From assembly GCA_028705905.1 (NCBI GenBank), contig JAQWCP010000125.1:1-5423 (forward strand): a stretch of DNA of 5,423 bases, given 5' to 3'. The stretch's first letter is position 1; every line of letters starts with the position of its first letter. The notes under the pieces are model-generated. The model ran no database searches. It worked only from the letters and a program-made list of their open reading frames with translations, and was not told the DNA's origin. This DNA is from Oscillospiraceae bacterium (GTDB taxonomy: Bacteria > Bacillota > Clostridia > Oscillospirales > Oscillospiraceae). The translations under genes and the position numbers were made by a program. Below, piece by piece: positions 1-5,224 of the stretch.

Positions 1-9
1 TTCCGATCT
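1..9. other. Probable residual Illumina adapter at contig end
   Basis: The first nine bases, TTCCGATCT, are identical to the 3' end of the Illumina TruSeq adapter (...GCTCTTCCGATCT). Read on the coding strand of spoIIIAG this is AGATCGGAA, the usual first bases of adapter read-through. It interrupts the protein exactly where the SpoIIIAG family is expected to continue Y-x-G-A/V-L-V-V: the codons are Tyr, Gln, Gly, then G followed by AGATCGGAA, giving Glu-Ile-Gly instead. The identity with the adapter is seen directly. That it is an artefact is inferred from its position at the very edge and the break in the family pattern. A chance 9-base match remains possible. Confidence 0.75.
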
Positions 10-436
10 CACCTTGATAATTGGGATATTCTTGCTGGGTCAAAACAGTTTCCTGCAATCCGGAACCGCGGGAAATCACCACTGCACTCTGTTCCGAATT
101 TTGCTCCAATTCTCCGTCTGCCCCCGCTTTTTGGTTTTTTGTTTCATCCTGCAAGAAAAAACGTTCCCCACCGTTTTGCAGTGTCAGCACCACTTCCACT
201 TGGCCCGCGCCCGACACCTTTGACAATGCTTGCTTCATTTTTTGCTCCTCTTCTTCCAAAGAAAACGAGATTCCCTGCTCTGAAGCGGAGGATGATACAG
301 ATTTCGTCTGGCCGCTCTTTGTTGGCAGCAGCAGCAGCAAGATTCCAGCACAAACAATCAGAAGCAAAAACTTATATTTTTCAAAAAATTGTAATGGTTT
401 CTTCAATCCATCCCGTAATTCTTTTGACTGTTTCAT
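1..436 (-). CDS. spoIIIAG: Stage III sporulation protein AG (SpoIIIAG), 3' end missing
   Basis: SpoIIIAG is the mother-cell protein that forms the large ring of the SpoIIIA-SpoIIQ channel across the membranes around the forespore. 145 codons are visible, running off the window edge, with no stop. The protein has a short cytoplasmic N-terminus, one membrane segment (about residues 22-38, including a run of five Leu), and an acidic linker (residues 50-67). The start of the ring-building domain follows, with LSKVSGAGQVEVVLTL at residues 71-86, a family hallmark. The region around residues 90-125 is the variable, polar insertion typical of AG. The ATG at 436 is preceded by GGAGG at 4-nt spacing and overlaps the spoIIIAF stop as ATGA, indicating translational coupling. 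The last three codons (Glu-Ile-Gly) probably come from sequencing adapter, so genuine sequence likely begins at position 10. Confidence 0.93.
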   Translation of the reverse strand, partial: MKQSKELRDGLKKPLQFFEKYKFLLLIVCAGILLLLLPTKSGQTKSVSSSASEQGISFSLEEEEQKMKQALSKVSGAGQVEVVLTLQNGGERFFLQDETKNQKAGADGELEQNSEQSAVVISRGSGLQETVLTQQEYPNYQGEIG

Positions 437-924
437 GGTTCCTCCGTTTTCCAATACACCCTTTCCGGTGCAATGGCAAGATCCGACTCCAGCATCCGTT
501 GCATTTTTTCACGTTCCAAAGCAGATAAATTTCCGATCACCAACGCCTCATCCGGGTATGGCGTCCCATCCTCCCCTGTTTGGCATAAGATGTTCACCTG
601 GCAGGTGATCCCCATTGCATTTGCCTGCTCCTCACTATATGCAGCAGATTTCTCCTCTATGATGGTTTTTCGCAGTTGTTCATTCGTTTCCTCCAGCTCC
701 ACGCCATACACACCGCTCTCTGCCCGGTATGTGGTAAGATTTTGCGAAAAGTTTTCCAGATCAATCCCTGCCACAGGGCGCAACAAACAAAGCATCAGTA
801 CAAGCCCACCCATCATTTTTCCAATTTTCCCGATGGTTCCTTTGGGCGTGATACATCCGGTCAGGGCAGCTAGCATCGCGGCGGCAATGATGCCGATGAG
901 CCAATCGCGGATCCCTTCTGCCAT
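433..924 (-). CDS. spoIIIAF: Stage III sporulation protein AF (SpoIIIAF)
   Basis: SpoIIIAF is a membrane component of the SpoIIIA channel, with a C-terminal ring-building-motif domain related to the FliF/YscJ class. This copy has 163 residues. It has two membrane segments (about residues 8-25 and 38-52) and then a soluble domain from about residue 56. Family-like features include IGKMMGGLVLMLCLLRP at the second membrane segment and KTIIEEKSAAYSEEQANAMG (91-105 region) in the helix of the soluble domain. The frame is open further upstream to 987, but the ATG at 924 is chosen: it follows the spoIIIAE stop by 2 nt, has a G-rich ribosome-binding sequence upstream, and starts with the family-like MAEGIRDWL. 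The stop overlaps the spoIIIAG start by four bases. It is somewhat shorter than the Bacillus subtilis protein of about 206 residues. Confidence 0.92.
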   Translation of the reverse strand: MAEGIRDWLIGIIAAAMLAALTGCITPKGTIGKIGKMMGGLVLMLCLLRPVAGIDLENFSQNLTTYRAESGVYGVELEETNEQLRKTIIEEKSAAYSEEQANAMGITCQVNILCQTGEDGTPYPDEALVIGNLSALEREKMQRMLESDLAIAPERVYWKTEEP

Positions 925-926
925 CC

Positions 927-2042
927 CTACCCCCCCTTTATCGCCGTCACAGCGGATGCAATGGAGACAAGCAACAAAATGCCGCATGCACCCGTCATCC
1001 CCATTACAAGCCCAAAGGCACCGCTGATGGAATCGATCAGATCAGACAACCGTTTGTCCGCGATGGCACCCGCCAAGGCGGCCGTCACTTTATAAACCAG
1101 ATAATGAATGCTCAATTGCAGAAACGGTCCCAAACATATCCCCAGCACGGCAATAAGCCCGATCACACCAATGGCGTTCTTTAGCAGTACGGCGCCCGCC
1201 ATCACAGACTCCGTTGCGTCAGATAGAATGCTTCCCAAAACCGGAACGACAGTGGAGATGGTAAATTTGGCCGCCTTTAACGTAGCCACATCGGCGCTGC
1301 CCGCAATGGCCCCGCTGACGGTGAGATATCCGGTGAAGGCCAGCAGCAAAATGGTCATCACGCTGGTGCTGCCCCACTTCACAAGCCCTGCCAGCTTTCC
1401 AAGCCCATCATTGCCCAACGCAGCTTTCGCCGCGCACAGGGCAATATAAGCATATATCATTGGAAGGATCAAACGGCTGATGACCGTCAGCAGAATGTCC
1501 GAAAATAGCATGGTGGCCATTTGCCGGGCACTGGACGCCGCCGCTGAGCCGGTGGCGACTGTGGCGGCGGCCAGTGTGGGAAGCAGCGCCTTAGAAAACG
1601 TGTCCATCGATTCAATGGCGCTTTGCCCCAGACCTATCATTGTGGTCAGATCGGAGGAGGCAGTCAGCGTCACCGCCACTGCTCCCCCCAGGTAAATCAC
1701 ATCCGGTGTTCCTTCTGTAAAAAATCCATCCGTCACCTGGCAAAGCATAACCAAAATCAAAAGTACAACTCCGCTGCGCAGTGCTTTTTGTAGAACAGAA
1801 CCCGCCTGGGCACTTCCACTTTCCAATAAAGACTGTAACCCTGTGTTCAAATCCGCACTGTCTACCGTCATTCCATTGGTATAATCTTGGCTTTCCGTTT
1901 CGATTTTGTCTGCATCCAGTGCCTCTTTCTGCTCTTCCCACACCTCTTCCGGTACGCGTCCCGTTTCTCCCTCTATCGCAAAAACGGGCAAACAAAGCAC
2001 AGGGAGCAGAAACAGCGCAGCAAACAGCGCTTTGCGTATCAT
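927..2042 (-). CDS. spoIIIAE: Stage III sporulation protein AE (SpoIIIAE)
   Basis: SpoIIIAE is the large polytopic membrane protein of the SpoIIIA complex, acting in the mother-cell membrane facing the forespore. Its 371 residues begin with a clear signal peptide (basic MIRK, hydrophobic residues 5-20, likely cleavage near the Ala at 22). A polar segment rich in Glu and Asp (23-75) follows, then several membrane helices: about 90-107, 115-130, 177-207, 225-247, 285-327 and 342-365. The stretch FTGYLTVSGAIAGSADVATL (236-255), followed by KAAKFTISTVVPVLGSILSD, is the conserved core of the family. The ATG at 2042 is the first suitable start in frame; the upstream AAAGGA sits rather far away (11 nt). 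The gene ends AAG-GGG-GGG-TAG, so the stop directly follows a G7 tract, and spoIIIAF starts 2 nt later. The length is close to the roughly 400 residues of the family. Confidence 0.96.
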   Translation of the reverse strand: MIRKALFAALFLLPVLCLPVFAIEGETGRVPEEVWEEQKEALDADKIETESQDYTNGMTVDSADLNTGLQSLLESGSAQAGSVLQKALRSGVVLLILVMLCQVTDGFFTEGTPDVIYLGGAVAVTLTASSDLTTMIGLGQSAIESMDTFSKALLPTLAAATVATGSAAASSARQMATMLFSDILLTVISRLILPMIYAYIALCAAKAALGNDGLGKLAGLVKWGSTSVMTILLLAFTGYLTVSGAIAGSADVATLKAAKFTISTVVPVLGSILSDATESVMAGAVLLKNAIGVIGLIAVLGICLGPFLQLSIHYLVYKVTAALAGAIADKRLSDLIDSISGAFGLVMGMTGACGILLLVSIASAVTAIKGG

Positions 2043-2125
2043 GACATGACCATTCCTTTCCCAGCGCTAGCAGGCGCAGGGGAACGCCGCATCGCACAAT
2101 TTGCTTTCCATTTCGTACAACCCAT
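2039..2125 (-). CDS. Possible 28-residue leader ORF before spoIIIAE
   Basis: The 102-bp gap between spoIIIAD and spoIIIAE contains an ATG at 2125 with GAGGG (2135-2131) five nucleotides upstream. The frame stays open for 28 codons (MGCTKWKANCAMRRSPAPAS, then AGKGMVMS) and stops at a TGA that overlaps the spoIIIAE ATG as ATGA. The peptide is basic, has two Cys and shows no membrane segment or resemblance to a family I recognise. Start, spacing and overlap are seen directly; translation is inference. A role would most simply be translational coupling to spoIIIAE, whose own ribosome-binding site is poorly spaced. It may equally be a chance open frame. Confidence 0.2.
   Translation of the reverse strand: MGCTKWKANCAMRRSPAPASAGKGMVMS
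2060..2081 (-). promoter_or_regulatory. Hairpin just before the spoIIIAE ribosome-binding site
   Basis: On the minus strand, CCCTGCGC (2081-2074) can pair with GCGCTGGG (2067-2060) around the loop CTGCTA, with one T-T mismatch. The 3' arm ends directly against AAAGGA (2059-2054), the likely spoIIIAE ribosome-binding site. There is no T run after it, so it is not an intrinsic terminator. It could limit access to the site or protect an mRNA end. The pairing is seen; the function is inference. Confidence 0.3.
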
Positions 2126-2144
2126 TCAAACCCTCAAAGCCTTT

Positions 2145-2540
2145 TTATGACGTTTTCAGAAGCCCCAGCAACGTCTGCAAAACAGTGCGCAAAAGCGGCA
2201 ATGCCACCAAAAGCGCCACAGCTGCACCAGCCGTTTCCACCACTGATGCAATCCCTCCCTCTCCCGCATCTTTACACAATGCGCCCACATATTTCGTCAC
2301 GATGGCAATTCCCGCTGTTTTCACCATAGGCGCCACCACGCTGGGCGCAAGACCGGATAGCTCTTGCAGCTCGTCCAAGAACTCCGTAACGCCGGAAAAC
2401 AGCGTAAGCGCCAACCCCAGAATCAATACGCCTGTCACCAGCGCAACCACCATACCAAGCTCCGGCACATGGCGGCGGATGACCATAGCGCAAAGCGCCC
2501 CCGTCATCCCCGCCGCAGCAATTTTCAACGTCAAATCCAT
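2145..2540 (-). CDS. spoIIIAD: Stage III sporulation protein AD (SpoIIIAD)
   Basis: SpoIIIAD is a small polytopic membrane protein of the SpoIIIA channel, related in sequence to SpoIIIAC. Its 131 residues fit the family length. Likely membrane segments are about 4-20, 28-50, 70-86 and 96-124. The region KTAGIAIVTKYVGALCKDAG (74-93) and the following EGGIASVVETAG contain the conserved family core (Cys-Lys-Asp-Ala-Gly-Glu and Glu-x-Ala-Gly). The ATG at 2540 follows the spoIIIAC stop by only 6 nt. No good purine-rich ribosome-binding site is visible there, so its translation probably depends on ribosomes finishing spoIIIAC. The next gene, spoIIIAE, is separated by an unusually long 102-nt gap for this operon. 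Confidence 0.95.
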   Translation of the reverse strand: MDLTLKIAAAGMTGALCAMVIRRHVPELGMVVALVTGVLILGLALTLFSGVTEFLDELQELSGLAPSVVAPMVKTAGIAIVTKYVGALCKDAGEGGIASVVETAGAAVALLVALPLLRTVLQTLLGLLKTS

Positions 2541-2546
2541 ACCGAA

Positions 2547-2741
2547 TCACAGCCCAAACAAACTTTTTACCAGCAAAAACAGATCGCTGATCTCCCGTAC
2601 CACCATCATTAATACCACCACAAGCCCCGCAAGGGTCGTCATTGTCGCCTGCTCGTCCCGTCCTGAGCGGACGAGCACTTGATTGAGCACAGAAACCAGA
2701 ATGCCGATGGCCGCAATTTTAAAAATCAGGTCAATATCCAT
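2547..2741 (-). CDS. spoIIIAC: Stage III sporulation protein AC (SpoIIIAC)
   Basis: SpoIIIAC is a very small membrane protein of the SpoIIIA complex. Its 64 residues fit the family's usual size. It has two hydrophobic helices (about 6-24 and 33-48) joined by a short polar turn containing the conserved SGRDEQA (26-32), and a hydrophobic amphipathic C-terminal segment (51-63). The ATG at 2741 is preceded by AGGAAGTG with normal spacing, and lies 30 nt after the spoIIIAB stop. Order (AB, AC, AD) and size make the assignment secure. Its exact function in the channel is not known from the sequence; it is thought to form part of the membrane base with AB, AD and AE. Confidence 0.95.
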   Translation of the reverse strand: MDIDLIFKIAAIGILVSVLNQVLVRSGRDEQATMTTLAGLVVVLMMVVREISDLFLLVKSLFGL

Positions 2742-2771
2742 GATTCACTTCCTATCGCATCACGCACATGT

Positions 2772-3284
2772 TTATAAAAACAACAAGATGCACAGCACGC
2801 CTGCAGAAACCCCAAGGGCGCGATACACGCGTCCGATCTTCCTTTGTCTTCCCCTGGCCGCTTCCAAACAAAGTGCCAACTGATGACGAACGCCCTCCAT
2901 GGCATTGCGTTGCCCTTCCACGTCATATTGTCCCAGTACCGCGCCCAATTGCTCCAGCGAAACGCGATCTTCCGGCAACAAAGCCAGCCGCTCTTCTTGC
3001 AAAGCCTGATTCCACACTTTGGAGAACGGCACGTCCCCCAAAGTGGACAGCCCTTTTTTGCACGTGGAAAAGAACGCCCCCACCGGTCCTTCCAATTCAT
3101 TTGAAAGCCGGGACAGCAATTCCGGCATAGGCGTCAAGCGGAACGACAATTCCGCTTCCATACGATCCAATGCCGCCAAAAAGGCGGAAAGGGTCTCACT
3201 GCGTCGCCCCAGCTCTTTGGCGGTGCCCATACCAACGCTGCTCCCCCCGATGAGAATTAACGCAGCCCCTATTAGCTTGAGCAT
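2772..3284 (-). CDS. spoIIIAB: Stage III sporulation protein AB (SpoIIIAB)
   Basis: SpoIIIAB is a membrane protein whose soluble part resembles the cytoplasmic domain of the GspF platform protein of type II secretion systems. It is expected to work with the ATPase SpoIIIAA. Its 170 residues are nearly the same length as the B. subtilis protein (171). There is a hydrophobic N-terminal segment (2-20, Gly-rich), a helical soluble domain (22-150), and a C-terminal membrane segment (153-170). The motif LGQYDVEGQ (117-125) is a conserved family position. The frame is open upstream to 3434, but the ATG at 3284 is chosen because a strong AAGGAGGAG (3300-3292) precedes it and the protein then begins MLKLIGA, as in the family. 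The start lies inside the last codons of spoIIIAA (13-bp overlap). Confidence 0.95.
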   Translation of the reverse strand: MLKLIGAALILIGGSSVGMGTAKELGRRSETLSAFLAALDRMEAELSFRLTPMPELLSRLSNELEGPVGAFFSTCKKGLSTLGDVPFSKVWNQALQEERLALLPEDRVSLEQLGAVLGQYDVEGQRNAMEGVRHQLALCLEAARGRQRKIGRVYRALGVSAGVLCILLFL

Positions 3285-4429
3285 GGTTTTTCTCCTCCTT
3301 CCGTCGGAGATGCCGCCTCCCCTTGCTCTGCCTGCTTCCAATCTCTCTCTGCCCCGCAGTCTTGTTTGCAGCTGGGTGGCGTCAGCCTGCGCGGCGGCTC
3401 CCGCCGTCCTGTGCAATACGGCCGTTCCGTCCCATCAGAAGGATGCTTCTTGACCTGCAGATCCAACTCCCTCACCCCCCGTTCATGGCGCTGCGAACCG
3501 CTCAAACGCTCCACTTGATAGGTCCTTTGTCCATCTTCCATGGAAATGATGATCAGACGCTTGAAAACGCCGCGCCGCAGCAGTTTCCGGTACATGGGCC
3601 TGCGAAAAAGTTCTGCCCGGTCTGTGCTGTGGGCGGTGGCAAGAAGTGCAACGCCGCAGTTGGCGGCCATCTCCAGCGCACCGCAGTCTGCCGGTGCTGT
3701 AATCTCATCCGCCGCCAATATTTGGGGATTCATTCCCCGCAGCAACAAAAGCATCCCCGCCGCTTTGGGACAGCCATCCAAAACATCGGTCCGCAGGCCG
3801 ATCTCCATTTGTGGCAGTCCATTGTACATGGCGGCCACTTCTCCCCGCTCGTCAGCCAATCCAACCCGCTGCCCGGCAATGCCGTTTTGGGGATCTCCAT
3901 CTGACAGCCGGACAATCAAATCCCGCAGCAACGTGGTTTTTCCACTGCCCGGCGGCGAGAGGATCAACGTATTGCAAAATCGCCCGTCCTCCCAAAGTTG
4001 TTCAAACACCCCGGAGCAGACCCCCGGCACCTGCTTTGCAATGCGGATAGAGAGAGAAGATAAATCCCGTAAATTGGCCACTTCCCCTTCTTTCACCACC
4101 GCTGTCCCGCAAAGGCCGATCCGGTGTCCCCCCCGCACAGTAAAAAATCCATGCCGTACTTGTTCCAAAGCGCTGTGAGCGGACGCCTGGGTGGCAATTT
4201 CCAGCACATGGCGCAAATCACTTTGGTAGACCATCAATCCTTGTCCATTGACCACCGGATATTCGCCCCTCGGGCCGCAAACCATCAGCCCCCGCCCTGC
4301 CCGCATGCGGATTTCCTCGGCCTCTGCGCGCTGCAACAAAGACAATTTGGATACCGCATAGCGCATTTCGCGGGGCAAAAGCTCCGCTGCACTTTCAAAG
4401 CAAGCCGCTCCGTATGTCAACCGATCCAT
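3272..4429 (-). CDS. spoIIIAA: Stage III sporulation protein AA (SpoIIIAA), secretion-type ATPase, with extended tail
   Basis: SpoIIIAA is a cytoplasmic ATPase of the GspE/VirB11-like class that powers or assembles the SpoIIIA channel in the mother cell. Numbering from the ATG at 4429, the Walker A region is SPPGSGKTT (158-166). This has Ser where the family normally has Gly at the first position; the key Gly-Lys-Thr is intact. Further motifs are DERGE (193-197), the Walker B segment ILAADE (237-242) and the His box ATAHS (264-268). The ATG at 4429 is preferred over the TTG at 4432 because AGGGAGG lies 6 nt before it. The protein is 385 residues, against about 307 in B. subtilis. The family fold ends near YQVERL (304-309); beyond it is a polar tail rich in Arg, Pro, Gly and Cys. 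A G6 tract sits at the start of this tail, and loss of one G would end the protein at residue 318. The tail may therefore be real or may reflect a base error. Confidence 0.95.
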   Translation of the reverse strand: MDRLTYGAACFESAAELLPREMRYAVSKLSLLQRAEAEEIRMRAGRGLMVCGPRGEYPVVNGQGLMVYQSDLRHVLEIATQASAHSALEQVRHGFFTVRGGHRIGLCGTAVVKEGEVANLRDLSSLSIRIAKQVPGVCSGVFEQLWEDGRFCNTLILSPPGSGKTTLLRDLIVRLSDGDPQNGIAGQRVGLADERGEVAAMYNGLPQMEIGLRTDVLDGCPKAAGMLLLLRGMNPQILAADEITAPADCGALEMAANCGVALLATAHSTDRAELFRRPMYRKLLRRGVFKRLIIISMEDGQRTYQVERLSGSQRHERGVRELDLQVKKHPSDGTERPYCTGRREPPRRLTPPSCKQDCGAERDWKQAEQGEAASPTEGGEKPCSS

Positions 4430-4472
4430 CAAGATCCTCCCTTTCCTGTTCTCCTCTGTGTTTCCTGCCCTA

Positions 4473-4502
4473 TATCTATGGGCGCCTGTCCCACTTTATG
4501 CC
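4473..4502 (-). promoter_or_regulatory. Candidate sigma-E promoter of the spoIIIA operon
   Basis: On the minus strand, GGCATAAA (4502-4495) and CATAGATA (4480-4473) are separated by 14 nt. They resemble the mother-cell sigma-E elements (about TCATATT and CATACAAT), which control spoIIIA in B. subtilis. The first four bases of the -10 element match exactly; the second half is weaker. Transcription would start near 4466, giving a leader of roughly 35-40 nt. The match is partial, so this rests on position and known regulation of the operon as much as on sequence. Confidence 0.5.
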
Positions 4503-4532
4503 AAGCAATGGAAGAATGATAGAAAATCGCTC

Positions 4533-4561
4533 TGTACCTTTTTCCTTATTTCAGGTATAAT
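4533..4561 (+). promoter_or_regulatory. Candidate vegetative promoter for the DUF4364 gene
   Basis: A perfect TATAAT lies at 4556-4561. Seventeen bases upstream is only a weak -35 match, TGTACC (4533-4538). Transcription would start near 4568, about 35 nt before the chosen ATG. An inverted repeat, CTTATT (4545-4550) and AATAAG (4559-4564), overlaps the -10 box and could be an operator, perhaps for the gene's own product. The arms are AT-rich and only 6 bp, so chance is possible. Confidence 0.5.
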
Positions 4562-4602
4562 AAGAACATCAAAAGTACCATGGCTTGATGAAAGGAAGTG
4601 GA

Positions 4603-5169
4603 ATGATGCCCCGGTTCGGCTTTATTCACGATAAGCTGGAAATCAAATTCCTCATTTTGTATATTTTGACCCGTGCTGTAGAACCGCTGGATTTTCCCAC
4701 GCTGACTGACCTCACTTTATGTGACGAAGGCGTTGATTATTTTCAATACGTGGAGGCGTTGGCAGAGCTCGTCAAGACAGACCATCTACAGCAGACGGAA
4801 GGTGATCGATATACCATCACAGAAAAGGGCATCAAAAACGGTGCGATCTGTGAAAGCAGCCTTCCATACTCTGTCAGGATGCACGCAGATCATGAGCTTT
4901 CTCTGCTGAACGCCCGCTTGCGCCGAAACGCACAGGTAAAATCCACTCGGATTCCCCGACCGGATAGCGGCTTTACCGTTCGGCTTTCTTTGGATGACGA
5001 CTTTGAGAATATTATGACGCTGGATCTTTTGGCGCCAAATGAAGCCCAGGCCCAGCGTTTGGAAGACAATTTTCGCCGTCATCCAGAAAAAATCTACAAC
5101 GCCATTATGAAAGCCGTGCTGGATAACTATCAAGAAATGGGAAGGTCTACAGAAAAGGAAACCAATTAG
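4603..5169 (+). CDS. DUF4364 family protein, winged-helix-like
   Basis: The 188-residue product matches the DUF4364 family, common in Clostridia, by its opening FGFIHDKLEIKFLILYIL (5-22) and by YTITEKG (70-76) and LPYSVR (87-92). Residues 8-80 have the layout of a winged-helix DNA-binding domain: a first helix, a helix-turn-helix region (31-60) and a short hairpin ending in TITEKG. The rest (about 95-178) is a mixed strand-helix domain with a charged end. The role is not established; a transcription regulator is inferred from the fold-like pattern. The ATG at 4603 is chosen because AAAGGA (4591-4596) lies about 6 nt upstream and the family starts close to this point; the ATG at 4606 or an upstream TTG/ATG at 4585/4588 are less likely. 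It runs divergently from spoIIIA and in the same direction as rpsB. No clear intrinsic terminator follows it. Confidence 0.88.
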   Translation: MMPRFGFIHDKLEIKFLILYILTRAVEPLDFPTLTDLTLCDEGVDYFQYVEALAELVKTDHLQQTEGDRYTITEKGIKNGAICESSLPYSVRMHADHELSLLNARLRRNAQVKSTRIPRPDSGFTVRLSLDDDFENIMTLDLLAPNEAQAQRLEDNFRRHPEKIYNAIMKAVLDNYQEMGRSTEKETN

Positions 5170-5170
5170 G

Positions 5171-5186
5171 CAAATTTTTCAATTTG
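5171..5186. repeat. Short inverted repeat after the DUF4364 stop
   Basis: CAAATT (5171-5176) and AATTTG (5181-5186) are exact inverted copies around TTTC, directly after the DUF4364 stop. The stem is AT-rich, has no following T run and is unlikely to be a terminator. It lies immediately upstream of the rpsB promoter and could be part of a control region, or chance in AT-rich DNA. Confidence 0.35.
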
Positions 5187-5189
5187 CTC

Positions 5190-5218
5190 TTGCATAATTT
5201 TCAAAATTATGCTATCAT
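5190..5218 (+). promoter_or_regulatory. Candidate rpsB promoter with extended -10
   Basis: TTGCAT (5190-5195) and TATCAT (5213-5218) are separated by exactly 17 bases. TGC (5210-5212) directly before the -10 gives an extended -10 motif. The likely start of transcription is near 5225, producing a leader of about 116 nt before the rpsB ATG. The -35 matches the consensus at three of six positions, with the extended -10 compensating. The spacer is filled by a palindrome. Confidence 0.65.
5192..5212. repeat. Perfect 21-bp palindrome inside the rpsB promoter spacer
   Basis: GCATAATTTT (5192-5201) and AAAATTATGC (5203-5212) are exact inverted copies around one central C. The element begins inside the -35 hexamer and ends directly against the -10 hexamer, so a protein bound here would block RNA polymerase or change its grip on the promoter. 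It is not followed by a T run, so it does not look like a terminator for the preceding gene. The palindrome is seen; the operator role is inference. Confidence 0.6.
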
Positions 5219-5224
5219 ATTTGG

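Noticed and set aside
325..339. Five GCA triplets, giving a poly-Leu run in SpoIIIAG
   Set aside because: The run is in frame and lies within the membrane segment, where Leu-rich sequence is expected; too short to call an unstable repeat.
473..1027. Plus-strand open frame of 184 codons opposite spoIIIAF and the end of spoIIIAE
   Set aside because: It lies antisense to two clearly recognised genes, has no family resemblance or ribosome-binding site, and reflects codon bias of the opposite strand.
1612..2097. Minus-strand 161-codon frame overlapping the start of spoIIIAE
   Set aside because: It is an alternative frame of the spoIIIAE coding region and lacks any recognisable domain.
2101..2682. 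Plus-strand 193-codon open frame opposite spoIIIAC and spoIIIAD
   Set aside because: Thr/Ser/Pro-rich translation typical of the reverse of membrane-protein genes, with no ribosome-binding site; AC and AD are secure on the minus strand.
3323..4178. Long plus-strand open frames opposite spoIIIAA (3323-3904 and 3540-4178)
   Set aside because: They overlap each other and the well-supported ATPase gene in antisense; the translated sequence is Pro/Ser/Arg-rich without domains.
4580..4588. Two-codon minigene ATG-GCT-TGA just upstream of the DUF4364 gene
   Set aside because: No ribosome-binding site is visible and such short frames are expected by chance.
5192..5218. Palindrome after DUF4364 as an intrinsic terminator
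   Set aside because: The stem is almost wholly AT and is followed by TATCATATTTG, not a T run; its fit to promoter spacing is a better explanation.
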